From positions 1 through 34,656 of the forward strand of contig URBP01000010.1 of the NCBI GenBank assembly GCA_900546105.1: a stretch of 34,656 bases of DNA, written 5' to 3'. Of this stretch, positions 1-7,239 are shown one piece after another. Made by a program: the position numbers and the translations under genes. This stretch comes from an uncultured Collinsella sp. GTDB lineage: Bacteria > Actinomycetota > Coriobacteriia > Coriobacteriales > Coriobacteriaceae. The notes below the pieces were generated by a model. It saw nothing but the letters and a program-made list of their open reading frames with translations. It was not told where the DNA came from and did not search any database. The stretch's first letter is position 1, and every line of letters starts with the position of its first letter.

Positions 1-31
1 ACTCTTTCCCTACACGACGCTCTTCCGATCT
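1..31 (+). other. Illumina adapter remnant (not genomic)
   Basis: Bases 1-31 read ACTCTTTCCCTACACGACGC followed by TCTTCCGATCT. This is the 3' 31 nt of the standard TruSeq read-1 adapter as I remember it. Genomic sequence begins at about base 32, inside a repeat element, so the contig end coincides with both a repeat and untrimmed adapter. Nothing should be inferred biologically from these bases. Confidence 0.97.
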
Positions 32-146
32 CCATAGCCGCTTTTCATGAAAAATCGGAGGCGTTCTACCTGCGATTTTCATTTCGCATTACTTGCCGTG
101 GTCGAGGGTTGCCACCTAAACGTAGTAGATGGGCCCATTTCGTGGC
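32..146. repeat. Right part of inverted-repeat element, type A (copy A1), cut by the contig end
   Basis: The 30 nt at 117-146 match 28/30 the right arm of the complete element at 18705-18865 (motif AAACGTAGTAGATGGGCC). The matching left arm is absent because the contig starts inside the element. The inner part holds a short hairpin ending CTACCTGCGATTTT (66-79), followed by TGGTCGAGGGT (99-109). That is the same inner arrangement, with the same spacing, as in element B1 at 241-392. No coding potential is evident. Confidence 0.75.
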
Positions 147-177
147 AGGCGGGTCACGTGACAGCCCTCGCAAGGCC

Positions 178-201
178 AAAATGATCCGTTTTCCTCCGTC
201 C
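178..201. repeat. Short dispersed repeat, type C
   Basis: The segment AAAATGATCCGTTTTCCTCC at 178-197, continuing to 201, recurs inverted at 18648-18672 with one extra A. A shorter match (GAAAACGGATC) lies at 18907-18917. In both loci it sits next to the type A and type B elements, so it appears to be part of the same composite repeat neighbourhood. Confidence 0.6.
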
Positions 202-240
202 ACGGAAGATCAAAGGCTGTTACGGATATGATGCCATTTC

Positions 241-392
241 AAAACTATGCCGGATTACGGGGCTAAAGTCGGGACCCTCATCCATACCCTCATTTTTTGA
301 AAAACGGCAGGCTATCTACCTGCGGTTTTGTTTTTGCGATTTTCTATATGGTCGGAGGTTCGCTATCCAGCCCCGTAATCCGGCATAGTTTT
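241..392. repeat. Inverted-repeat element, type B (copy B1)
   Basis: A 152-bp element is bounded by perfect 24-nt inverted arms at 241-264 and 369-392 (left arm begins AAAACTATGCCGGATTACGG). The interior contains a hairpin around CTACCTGCGGTTTT (316-329) and the core TGGTCGGAGGT (349-359). A sister copy lies at 18968-19120. The element lies downstream of the hydrogenase operon. It has no convincing open reading frame; it looks like a non-autonomous mobile or structured-RNA element, function unknown. Confidence 0.85.
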
Positions 393-412
393 GTTCGCGG
401 CGGCACAACCGC

Positions 413-458
413 GCGCTTAAGCGCGGGGCCGGTGGGGCATTTTTGCCCCACCGGCCCC
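413..458 (-). terminator. Strong hairpin downstream of the hydrogenase operon
   Basis: A perfect 15-bp stem with a 4-nt loop (425-439 pairing with 444-458, GGGGCCGGTGGGGCA) begins 22 nt beyond the last gene of the operon. It is followed on the minus strand by the small palindrome GCGCTTAAGCGC (413-424). There is no clear T-run, so it may be a transcript-stabilising 3' structure rather than a simple intrinsic terminator. Confidence 0.6.
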
Positions 459-479
459 TATTCCAGCTCTGTTCTAGCG

Positions 480-821
480 CTATTCCGGCTTGGTTTCTAC
501 CGTGGGAGTCTTGTCCGCTGCGACTGGGGTGCGGGCGGTGTCCATAGTCAGACAGTGCTTGGGGCAGCTCTCGATGCACTCACCGCACACCACGCAGGCA
601 TACGGGTCGATCGACCACGTTCCACCCTTGCGATCGACTGCGAGCGCGCCCGCCGGACAGCGACGCGCACACATGCCGCAGCAGATGCACGCGTCCATGT
701 CGTTGACGATATGCCCGCGCAAGCGCTCGGGTGCCACGAGCTTCTCCTGCGGATAGCACACCGTTACCGGCTGCTTGACCATAGAGCCCAAAGCCGTCTT
801 GGCAAATGTCAGCAAACTCAT
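480..821 (-). CDS. echF: Ech-like hydrogenase ferredoxin subunit (2x[4Fe-4S])
   Basis: This 113-residue protein has two classical [4Fe-4S] motifs: C45-x2-C48-x2-C51-x3-C55-P and C76-x2-C79-x2-C82-x3-C86-P. It matches the NuoI/HycF/EchF class, which relays electrons between soluble ferredoxin and the hydrogenase small subunit on the cytoplasmic face of the membrane. Its length is close to EchF and shorter than HycF. The hydrophilic Thr/Pro/Lys tail (about residues 92-113) lies outside the cluster domain. It is the last gene of a five-gene operon; its ATG lies 7 nt after the stop of the large subunit, implying translational coupling. The family assignment is firm; the Ech rather than Hyf/Hyc label rests on gene order and the separate NuoC-like and NuoD-like genes. 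Confidence 0.9.
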   Translation of the reverse strand: MSLLTFAKTALGSMVKQPVTVCYPQEKLVAPERLRGHIVNDMDACICCGMCARRCPAGALAVDRKGGTWSIDPYACVVCGECIESCPKHCLTMDTARTPVAADKTPTVETKPE

Positions 822-828
822 GCCGCGC

Positions 829-1917
829 CTACCTTTCCGTGCAGCTAATGCAGGGGTCGATGGTCAGGATAATCATGGGCACGTTGGCAAGGAGCACGCC
901 CTGCAGCGCATGTGTCAGACCCGCCAGGTTCTGCGACGTCGGCGTGCGCACGCGGAAGCGGTCCAGGTTCTTGGTGCCGTTACCGCGCACATAGTAATAC
1001 GCCTCGCCGCGCGGCTGCTCAATCACAACCTCGCCGCGCGCACCGTCGGCCGGCGTGAGCTTGGTGCGCCCGCCGATTCCGTCGTGCGGAATCTTGCCCA
1101 CAAGCTCCTTGATGATGTCCATGGCCTGCGTGACCTCGGCGCAACGCACCTGGCAGCGGGCATAGCAGTCGCCATCGGTAGCAACGATGGGCTCAAACGC
1201 GGCCAGGTCCGCATAGGCACCGTCACCGAACATGCGCACGTCGTAGTCCACGCCCGAGGCGCGCCCAAACGGACCGACCATCGAAAGCTCCAGCGCGTCC
1301 TTCTTGCTGATCACGCCCACGCCATGCAGGCGCTCGCCGCAGCTATTGTCGTCCAAAAACGTATGCACCAGGGCCTCGCAGTCGGGGCGCATAGCGTCGA
1401 GCGTCTGGACAATACCCGCCAGCTCGGAGTCCTCAATGTCGTGCTTAAGGCCGCCGATCTCGTTAATCGACAAAATCACGCGCCCTCCGCACGTGCTCTC
1501 GAAGATCTTGAGAATCTGCTCGCGCAGGGTCCACGAACGATAGAAGAGCGCCTCGAAGCCAAAGGCATCGGCGAGCAGGCCCAGCCACAGCAGGTGCGAG
1601 TGGATGCGCGAAAGCTCGTGCAAAATGGTGCGGATATACTGCACGCGGCCGGGCACCTCGATGTCGAGCATGCGCTCGCAGGCGCTGGCATAGCCGCAGC
1701 TGTGACCCACGGCGCAGATGCCGCAAATGCGCTCGGCGATGTAGCCAAACTGATGCATGTCGCGCTTTTCGGTGAGCTTCTCGAGTCCGCGGTGCACAAA
1801 GCCGATCTGCGGAATTGCCTCGATGACGCGGTCGTCCTCGATCACCAGGTCCAGATGAAGCGGCTCGGGCAGCACCGGGTGCTGCGGGCCAAACGGAATA
1901 ACGGAGCGATGTGCCAT
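829..1917 (-). CDS. echE: Group 4 [NiFe] hydrogenase large (catalytic) subunit, Ech-like
   Basis: This 362-residue protein carries both NiFe-binding cysteine pairs: RICGIC (C65, C68) near the N-terminus and DPCISC (C356, C359) at the extreme C-terminus. It belongs to the NuoD/HycE/EchE family and should hold the NiFe(CN)2CO site that reduces protons or oxidises H2. The chain ends ...DPCISCTER, exactly where maturation endopeptidases cut in longer relatives, so no C-terminal propeptide is encoded. The neighbouring NuoC-like protein is a separate gene, unlike HycE/HyfG where the two domains are fused; this supports an Ech-type rather than formate-hydrogenlyase-type complex. The gene starts 5 nt after the stop of the preceding gene. 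No hydrogenase maturation (hyp) or formate dehydrogenase gene is present in the window. Confidence 0.93.
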   Translation of the reverse strand: MAHRSVIPFGPQHPVLPEPLHLDLVIEDDRVIEAIPQIGFVHRGLEKLTEKRDMHQFGYIAERICGICAVGHSCGYASACERMLDIEVPGRVQYIRTILHELSRIHSHLLWLGLLADAFGFEALFYRSWTLREQILKIFESTCGGRVILSINEIGGLKHDIEDSELAGIVQTLDAMRPDCEALVHTFLDDNSCGERLHGVGVISKKDALELSMVGPFGRASGVDYDVRMFGDGAYADLAAFEPIVATDGDCYARCQVRCAEVTQAMDIIKELVGKIPHDGIGGRTKLTPADGARGEVVIEQPRGEAYYYVRGNGTKNLDRFRVRTPTSQNLAGLTHALQGVLLANVPMIILTIDPCISCTER

Positions 1918-1922
1918 GGACC

Positions 1923-2621
1923 TTACGCCTCCTTTTTCTGCTTGTCGCGGGCGGCCTTGGCGGCAAGCGCCGCGCGAACCTTGGCCGCCTTCTCGGGATC
2001 CATGGCGGCGAGCTTTGCTTCCAGCTCGGCAGCCTTGAGCGCGGCCTTGGCAGCGGCATCGTCATGCTGGGCATCGGAGCCGGCAGCCGCAGCGGGCTGG
2101 GCGGCAGCAGCGCCCGCAGCGCCCTCCCCTGCAGCAGCCGCAGCGGCGGCCTTTTCGGCCGCGGCCTTGCGCGCCTTGGCCTCGGTAGCGGCACGGACCT
2201 TCATGGCTTTCTCGCGCGCGGCCTTCACCTCGGGCGTGATAACGCTCATGGGCTCGGCAGTCGAAACCTGGTAGAAAAAGCCCTTAAAGTCGATCTGCAT
2301 GTCGGTGATGGCAAGACCAAACAGGTCGTGCGCTTCGTTTTCAAACGGGAATACCGCCGGATAGTACGAGCTGATGGACGGAATCTCCTGGTACTGATCA
2401 ATCCCCTCAACCACCAGGTTCTCGATCGCATAGCTGCCGTCCTGCGCGATATGCTCCTGAGCAGCACGAACGTTGATAAACGTATAGAGCAGGCGGTACG
2501 TGCCGTTGTCGACGTTGCGCTCGGCATGCATTTGCACAAAGCGCGCACCGACGCCCTTAAGCGCCTGGACATGCGACAGGAGCTCGTCGATCCCAACGAT
2601 GGTATAGATTGCCTCTTGCAT
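1923..2621 (-). CDS. echD: Ech-like hydrogenase NuoC-type subunit with Ala/Lys-rich tail
   Basis: The first roughly 140 residues resemble the 30-kDa/NuoC (HycE N-terminal, EchD) subunit, including the segment ENEAHDLFGL typical of that family. From about residue 140 to 232 the chain turns into a low-complexity, strongly charged Ala/Lys/Glu tail, likely helical or disordered, that is not part of the family domain. The subunit is structural and bridges the small and large subunits of the peripheral arm. Its ATG overlaps the stop of the NuoB-like gene by one base (position 2621), a strong sign of coupled translation. The tail function is unknown; the small subunit next door also has an Ala-rich extension. 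Confidence 0.85.
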   Translation of the reverse strand: MQEAIYTIVGIDELLSHVQALKGVGARFVQMHAERNVDNGTYRLLYTFINVRAAQEHIAQDGSYAIENLVVEGIDQYQEIPSISSYYPAVFPFENEAHDLFGLAITDMQIDFKGFFYQVSTAEPMSVITPEVKAAREKAMKVRAATEAKARKAAAEKAAAAAAAGEGAAGAAAAQPAAAAGSDAQHDDAAAKAALKAAELEAKLAAMDPEKAAKVRAALAAKAARDKQKKEA

Positions 2622-3214
2622 TACTCGGCCTCCTTTGCAGCGACGGACGCGGCGGGCGTCCCAGCAGGTGCGTCGCCAGCGGCGGGCGCGTCGCCGGCCT
2701 CAGCCGCGGCCACAAACCCGTCCTCGCCCAGCTCAACGCCACCGTCCCAGGTGGCGGCGCCGCCCACGGTGAGCGGATCGCCGCCGGCGCGCATCACGGC
2801 CTCCTTCTGGTCCAAGATGCCGCACGCCTCCACGATGGCATCGATCACCGTCTCGGGGCGAATGGCGCACCCGGGCGCGTACACGTCCACGGGAATCGCG
2901 CGGTCCACGCCGCCGATCACGTTGTAGGCATCGCGGAACACGCCGCCCGAGCACGCGCAGATGCCGCACGCCACCACGCACTTGGGCTCGAGCATCTGGT
3001 TGTAAATCTGACGCACGACGGGCAGGTTCTGGGCATTGACCGAGCCCGTCACCAAAAAGATGTCCGCATGTTTGGGGTTGCCGGTGTTGACCACGCCAAA
3101 GCGCTCCGCATCGAACAGTGGGGTAAGCGAGGCCAGCACCTCGATATCGCATCCGTTGCAGCTCGAGCCGTCGTAATGAATAACCCACGGTGAGCGCGAC
3201 ATTTTATGATCCAT
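2621..3214 (-). CDS. echC: Ech-like hydrogenase small subunit (NuoB-type, [4Fe-4S])
   Basis: A 197-residue NuoB/HycG/EchC-family protein. The ligands for the single proximal [4Fe-4S] cluster are visible: C19-x2-C22 (SSCNGCDIE), a cysteine in ACGICACSGG (probably C86) and C116 in APGCAIRPE. The cluster passes electrons between the ferredoxin subunit and the NiFe centre. The family core ends near residue 150; the remaining roughly 45 residues are Ala/Glu/Gly-rich and extra. The start at 3214 (MDHKMSRS) is 12 nt downstream of the membrane subunit stop and follows a GGAGGCGG-type ribosome binding site; an internal ATG four codons later is possible. Confidence 0.92.
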   Translation of the reverse strand: MDHKMSRSPWVIHYDGSSCNGCDIEVLASLTPLFDAERFGVVNTGNPKHADIFLVTGSVNAQNLPVVRQIYNQMLEPKCVVACGICACSGGVFRDAYNVIGGVDRAIPVDVYAPGCAIRPETVIDAIVEACGILDQKEAVMRAGGDPLTVGGAATWDGGVELGEDGFVAAAEAGDAPAAGDAPAGTPAASVAAKEAE

Positions 3215-3226
3215 GGATGCCGCCTC

Positions 3227-6109
3227 CTAAATAAACACGTCGACGAGGATGGGCATAAGGTTGAGCAGGCCAAACACCAGCGCCACGCCCCAGCCGAGCT
3301 TAAAGCAGCTGCGCCAGGTGCTACGGGCGAAGGTGTTATCGATCAGTACCTCGACAAAATACGTCGCGGCCATCACGACCAGGGCTACGGCCCAGCTCAC
3401 CGGGTTGTCCCAGACAAAGAACATGCCCACCCACATCAAAAACAGCACGGTCTCGCACCAGTGCATAAGGGTCATCTTGGCCAGCGTGCTGCCGCTCATC
3501 TCGGTGGCGACGCCCTGGACAATCTCCTGATGCGCGTGATGCGAGTACGAAAGGTCGAACGGCGACTTGCGTAGCTTGATGGTAAGCACCGCGAGCAGCG
3601 CAAGGAAAATGGGCGCGCTGTACACGATGATGGGGGCTGACTGCCCCGTCACGGCAATGGAATCGAAGCTGTCGGTGGCAAGGTACAGGCCCACGCTCAT
3701 CAGCAGAACGGCGGGCTCGTAGCTCATAACCTGCAGCAGCTCGCGATCGGCGCCGACCTGCGCAAACGGGCTTTGCGTCGAGGCGGACGCCAGCACCACA
3801 AAGATCGCGGCGAGCGTCACCATAAAAGCGCACAGCAGCGTGTTGGAACCCGACACAAAGATGCCGCCGCCTACCACGGTAAAGATGAGCGCACATGCCA
3901 TATAGGTATCGTCCATGGTGTTTACGCTGGCAGGGGCCTTGCGCAGCAGTTTGGCAACGTCGTAGAAAGGCTGGAGCAGGCGCGGGCCCACGCGGCCCTG
4001 CATACGGGCCGAAAGTTTGCGGTCAAGGCCGTCAATCAAACCGCCCACAAGCGGCGCCAGCAGGGCAAACACCACGGTACCAATAAATATGCCCACGACG
4101 CCCGAACCTTCGAAATACTTGCCGCGCAGCACCGAGGGCGCGCTCATGGCAAGCCGCTCGGGCCCAATCCACGCGCAACACAGCAGCGCAAACAAGATAA
4201 TGCTGCAGCACACGACGCTGCCCGCGGGGCCAATACGCTTCTCGCCAAGGGCGTCCTCCGAGTACCAATTGCGCTTTTCGGCCTTTACCTCGTGTCCCAT
4301 CGAGCCGCGGAAATGGCGATATTTGTCGGTTCCCACGCCCGAAAGATATACGTTGACGTGCGGCTTATTGCTCACGCGGAATGAAGTCAGCAGCACCACG
4401 GCGATAAAAGCCACGATAACCACCATCAGATACATGGCGTCCTTGCCGATAACGTACGGCACGCGGCCAAACACCATGGCCAAGTAAGGCGACACCAGAC
4501 CGCTCGAGATAACCGGAAACGCCACGCAGCACAGAATCAGCAGCGCGGCGATGGTGTTGAGGGCCATCCATTCGGTCTTATGGACATTGGCCTCAACGTT
4601 TTGAGCCGTGGGGTCGACGCCCGAAAGCTTGGCGAGCCATTTACCCCAGAAGAAGAACGTCGCGGCCGAGCCAAAGGCAAGCACCATGATCATGAGCACG
4701 TTGCCGGTCTGCGCAAACGCCACCAGGGCGCCCCACTTGGACACGAGCATGCCAAACGGCGCCACAAACATACCCATGATGCCCAGCATCATCAGGCGCG
4801 TCAGGTGCGGCATGCGGCTGAACATACCGTCCATGTCCTCGATGTTGCGGCTGCCGATATGATGCTCGGCGGTGCCCACACACAGGAATAGCAGCGACTT
4901 GGCCACCGTGTGGAACAGGATCAGGAAGATGGCGGCCCACACGGCCTCGGGCGCGCCGACACCCAAGCAGGCACTAATAAGGCCCAGGTTGGAGATGGTG
5001 GAATATGCAAGCACGCGCTTGGCGTTGCTCTGCGAGATGGCCATGAGGGCGGCGAGCAAAAACGTGATGGCACCCACACTCGTAACCATAAAGCCAGTCA
5101 CGGGATAGATGGCATAGAGCGGGCTCAGCTTGACCATCAGGAACACGCCGGCTTTGACCATGGTTGACGAGTGCAGCAGGGCGCTCGTGGGCGTGGGGGC
5201 AACCATGGCGCCGAGCAGCCAAGTGTGGAACGGCATCTGTGCGGCCTTGGTGAGTGCGGCGAGCGACAGCAGGATGACCGGCATCACCAGCAGCGCGGAC
5301 TGCGCGGTTCCGGCGCCGGAGAGCTCGATCATGCCCGAGATGGTCAGCGGCATGCCGTTAACGTGCAGATACATGAGTCCGGCCAAAAACGCGATGCCGC
5401 CCAGCATGTTGAGGATGATCTGGGTAAAGGCGTTCTTGATGGCCTCGGGCGTGCGCGTGTAGCCAATCATGAGGAACGAGCACACGGTGGTGATTTCCCA
5501 GCCACAGAACAGCCACTCAAGGTTGTCGCTCGTCACGATGACGAACATGGCCGAGAGGAACAGGAACATAAGCGCCAAGAACTGCGGGCGACGGTCGGGC
5601 GCGGTCTGCCCGCGCAGCGCAGCCTCGTGCTCGTCATGGGCCTGGAAGTCCTTCATGTAGCCCAGGGCATACACGCAGATTAGGCTGCCGACAATGCCGA
5701 CGGCGAGGACCATGATCACGCTCATGTAGTCCAGGTAGAGCGGCGTCGCCGTGACGGCTTCGGCCGCGGGCAGCGTCATGGCTGCAAAGGCGAGCGAGCC
5801 CACCAGCTGGACTATGCCGAGCACCGTGGTGAGCGCGTTCCTATATTCGTACGCGTTGTACAGGATGACGACGCACAGGATGACGTCGATAACGGAACTG
5901 ATGATCGAGAGCACATGCGAGGTGCCGGGGGCAACCTCGAAGCTCTGCGGACCCGTGCCAAAAAACATGACGGCGACTACAACTGTCACCGCCATAATAA
6001 TGCCGGAGCCTATGAGCCCCACCGCATCGCGGGCGCGGTCACCGCGCGCGAGCAGCATGCCCAGTGCCGGTACCAGCGGAAACAGGGTAAGGAAATACAG
6101 TAGCGTCAT
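3227..6109 (-). CDS. echAB: Fused hydrogenase membrane subunits: NuoL/EchA-like plus NuoH/EchB-like
   Basis: This 960-residue membrane protein joins two normally separate subunits. Residues 1 to about 640 form a multi-helix antiporter-like (NuoL/M, EchA, HyfB) domain. Its hallmark segments include the W-x-F-x-G-W-E helix (LEWLFCGWEIT), a Lys-containing helix (LTKAAQMPFHTWL) and LLHSSTMVKAGV. Residues from about 645 to 960 form a NuoH/HycD/EchB-type domain with the signature ARMQGRVGPR near residue 700 and the acidic loop QVGADRELLQVMSYEP. The NuoL-like half should translocate ions; the NuoH-like half anchors the peripheral arm. The ATG at 6109 follows GGGGGAG. The frame is open throughout, so this is a real fusion in the sequence as given. 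It is the first gene of the operon, and the order A-B-C-D-E-F matches ech operons. Confidence 0.92.
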   Translation of the reverse strand: MTLLYFLTLFPLVPALGMLLARGDRARDAVGLIGSGIIMAVTVVVAVMFFGTGPQSFEVAPGTSHVLSIISSVIDVILCVVILYNAYEYRNALTTVLGIVQLVGSLAFAAMTLPAAEAVTATPLYLDYMSVIMVLAVGIVGSLICVYALGYMKDFQAHDEHEAALRGQTAPDRRPQFLALMFLFLSAMFVIVTSDNLEWLFCGWEITTVCSFLMIGYTRTPEAIKNAFTQIILNMLGGIAFLAGLMYLHVNGMPLTISGMIELSGAGTAQSALLVMPVILLSLAALTKAAQMPFHTWLLGAMVAPTPTSALLHSSTMVKAGVFLMVKLSPLYAIYPVTGFMVTSVGAITFLLAALMAISQSNAKRVLAYSTISNLGLISACLGVGAPEAVWAAIFLILFHTVAKSLLFLCVGTAEHHIGSRNIEDMDGMFSRMPHLTRLMMLGIMGMFVAPFGMLVSKWGALVAFAQTGNVLMIMVLAFGSAATFFFWGKWLAKLSGVDPTAQNVEANVHKTEWMALNTIAALLILCCVAFPVISSGLVSPYLAMVFGRVPYVIGKDAMYLMVVIVAFIAVVLLTSFRVSNKPHVNVYLSGVGTDKYRHFRGSMGHEVKAEKRNWYSEDALGEKRIGPAGSVVCCSIILFALLCCAWIGPERLAMSAPSVLRGKYFEGSGVVGIFIGTVVFALLAPLVGGLIDGLDRKLSARMQGRVGPRLLQPFYDVAKLLRKAPASVNTMDDTYMACALIFTVVGGGIFVSGSNTLLCAFMVTLAAIFVVLASASTQSPFAQVGADRELLQVMSYEPAVLLMSVGLYLATDSFDSIAVTGQSAPIIVYSAPIFLALLAVLTIKLRKSPFDLSYSHHAHQEIVQGVATEMSGSTLAKMTLMHWCETVLFLMWVGMFFVWDNPVSWAVALVVMAATYFVEVLIDNTFARSTWRSCFKLGWGVALVFGLLNLMPILVDVFI

Positions 6110-6356
6110 ACCATCACTCCCCCATGCAAAAACGCTGCAATTGTTTAACGTTATAGCTCAATTGAGGAGTAGTGGCGGCAGGTTTTCGGTCAACTGGGGA
6201 GTTTTAGGCGTACGGGGCAAGGGCGCGTCCGCATTGGAGCAGAGAGGCGACGCTCCCCCTATCGCAGCGACGGGCGCTGGGCGACTGCACGCGGTTTATT
6301 GGCCACTTTGGAGGATGTCCCGACAGACTCGCGCCGGTCCAAAAAGTTGGCGCGGC

Positions 6357-6382
6357 AAGAAAAATGCGCCCCTGTGGGCGCA
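6357..6382 (-). terminator. Intrinsic terminator of the orphan OrfA-like gene
   Basis: On the minus strand the stem TGCGCCC-ACAG-GGGCGCA (6365-6382) is followed directly by a T-rich tract (6357-6364), starting 13 nt after the stop codon at 6395. It would separate this gene from the hydrogenase operon downstream. Confidence 0.8.
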
Positions 6383-6394
6383 CCATCCCGTTCG

Positions 6395-6790
6395 CTATTC
6401 CGCCTTTTTAACGCGCGGCTTGCGTCCGCGCGGCTTATCGACCAGCGCGGCCTCACCGCCCTCGCGGTACTGGCGACACCAAGCCTTGACCGAAGACTCG
6501 CTGGGAATCTTGTGCTTGATCATGGCCTCGCGAACCGTTAAGCCGTTTTCCAAGCGATCCTTAACCACGGCGAGCTTAACTTCGTACGAATAGGTGTGGT
6601 GATGCGAACCGGCGTTGAGAACGGCGTCGGCACCGCCCACGGCATACGCGCGGGCCCACTGACGAGCCGTGGCCTGGGGAATGCCAAGCTCCGCGGCGAG
6701 GGCGCGATGGCCGACCCCCTCTTGGAGGATCTCGACGGCGCGCTGCCTAACCTCGGGCGCATGCGTGCGAGTCCTAGTTGCTTCCGACAT
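6395..6790 (-). CDS. Orphan IS3/IS150-type OrfA-like helix-turn-helix protein
   Basis: About 131 residues from the ATG at 6790; a GTG at 6799 in the same frame would add three residues. Two helix-turn-helix segments follow each other: residues about 10-50 (GHRALAAELGIPQATARQWA) and about 65-120 (TVREAMIKHKIPSESSVKAW, then YREGGEAAL), ending in a basic KPRGRKPRVKK tail. This arrangement is that of the DNA-binding OrfA (InsJ-like) of IS150-group insertion sequences. No OrfB/DDE transposase, no frameshift partner and no terminal inverted repeats were found nearby, and the gene has its own promoter and terminator. It may be a domesticated transposase fragment acting as a regulator, or the remnant of a lost IS. 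Confidence 0.7.
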   Translation of the reverse strand: MSEATRTRTHAPEVRQRAVEILQEGVGHRALAAELGIPQATARQWARAYAVGGADAVLNAGSHHHTYSYEVKLAVVKDRLENGLTVREAMIKHKIPSESSVKAWCRQYREGGEAALVDKPRGRKPRVKKAE

Positions 6791-6840
6791 ACCTGCCACT
6801 TCTTAGCCTTAACCGTTAATCTGCTTTCTTACGTGCAAGT

Positions 6841-6869
6841 TAGATAGTAGCATTTTACTGTTTGCTCAA
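6841..6869 (-). promoter_or_regulatory. Candidate sigma70-type promoter of the OrfA-like gene
   Basis: On the minus strand TTGAGC (6864-6869) and TATCTA (6841-6846) are separated by exactly 17 nt, about 50 nt upstream of the ATG at 6790. The match to consensus is moderate (TTGACA/TATAAT), but the spacing is ideal and the region is AT-rich. Confidence 0.55.
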
Positions 6870-7124
6870 AGCAGTTAATTAAAATAGACGCGGCGTTATC
6901 TGGGCATTTGGCACCAAATTACGACATTTCTTTATCGATTATTTACGCTGGTAGCTGGCTCGCAGCTAATCGTCATTCGCTTGTCAACAAAATTGGCATC
7001 TCTTTATGTCCTTTAGTATAGAGGATATAGTTATTAACCCCTCCCCCAATAATTTTGAGTAATCGACAAGGCAGTAGACGTCCTTACTCCTCATGATTAC
7101 CGCGCATTGCCATCCACCGGAGCA

Positions 7125-7166
7125 AAACAAAAAGGGCGGGACCTACTGTGCTTGCAGGCCCCGCAC
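7125..7166 (-). terminator. Intrinsic terminator of the flavoenzyme gene
   Basis: Read on the minus strand, a GC-rich stem (GCGGGGCCT pairing with AGGTCCCGC, about 7136-7164) is followed by CTTTTTG. It lies about 75 nt downstream of the stop codon at 7240. Confidence 0.8.
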
Positions 7167-7239
7167 CGGTTGACACCCGACGGGACACAGCCGGGCGAGA
7201 CGGATCCGTGCTACCGCCCCGCCTGGCCGCGATGTTCAA

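Larger units (their letters stand above)
6800..7239. other. Gene-free AT-rich intergenic region
   Basis: No plausible gene was found in these 440 bp. The stretch from about 6830 to 7080 is markedly more AT-rich than its surroundings, with runs such as TTAATTAAAATAG and GGATATAGTTATTAA. It holds the promoter of the OrfA-like gene at one end and the terminator of the flavoenzyme gene at the other. The composition hints at foreign DNA or a lost gene; I see no repeat or RNA that I can name. Confidence 0.6.

Noticed and set aside
297..848. Plus-strand frame at the left end
   Set aside because: It runs through repeat element B1, the hairpin and the antisense of the ferredoxin gene, with no ribosome binding site or motif.
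775..2274. Long plus-strand reading frame over the hydrogenase genes
   Set aside because: It is the antisense shadow of the large and NuoC-like subunit genes in GC-rich DNA, with biased His/Ala/Arg composition and no motifs.
480..6109. Formate hydrogenlyase (hyc/hyf) operon
   Set aside because: NuoC-like and NuoD-like proteins are separate, no formate dehydrogenase is present, and the order matches ech; unseen sequence left of base 32 leaves some doubt.
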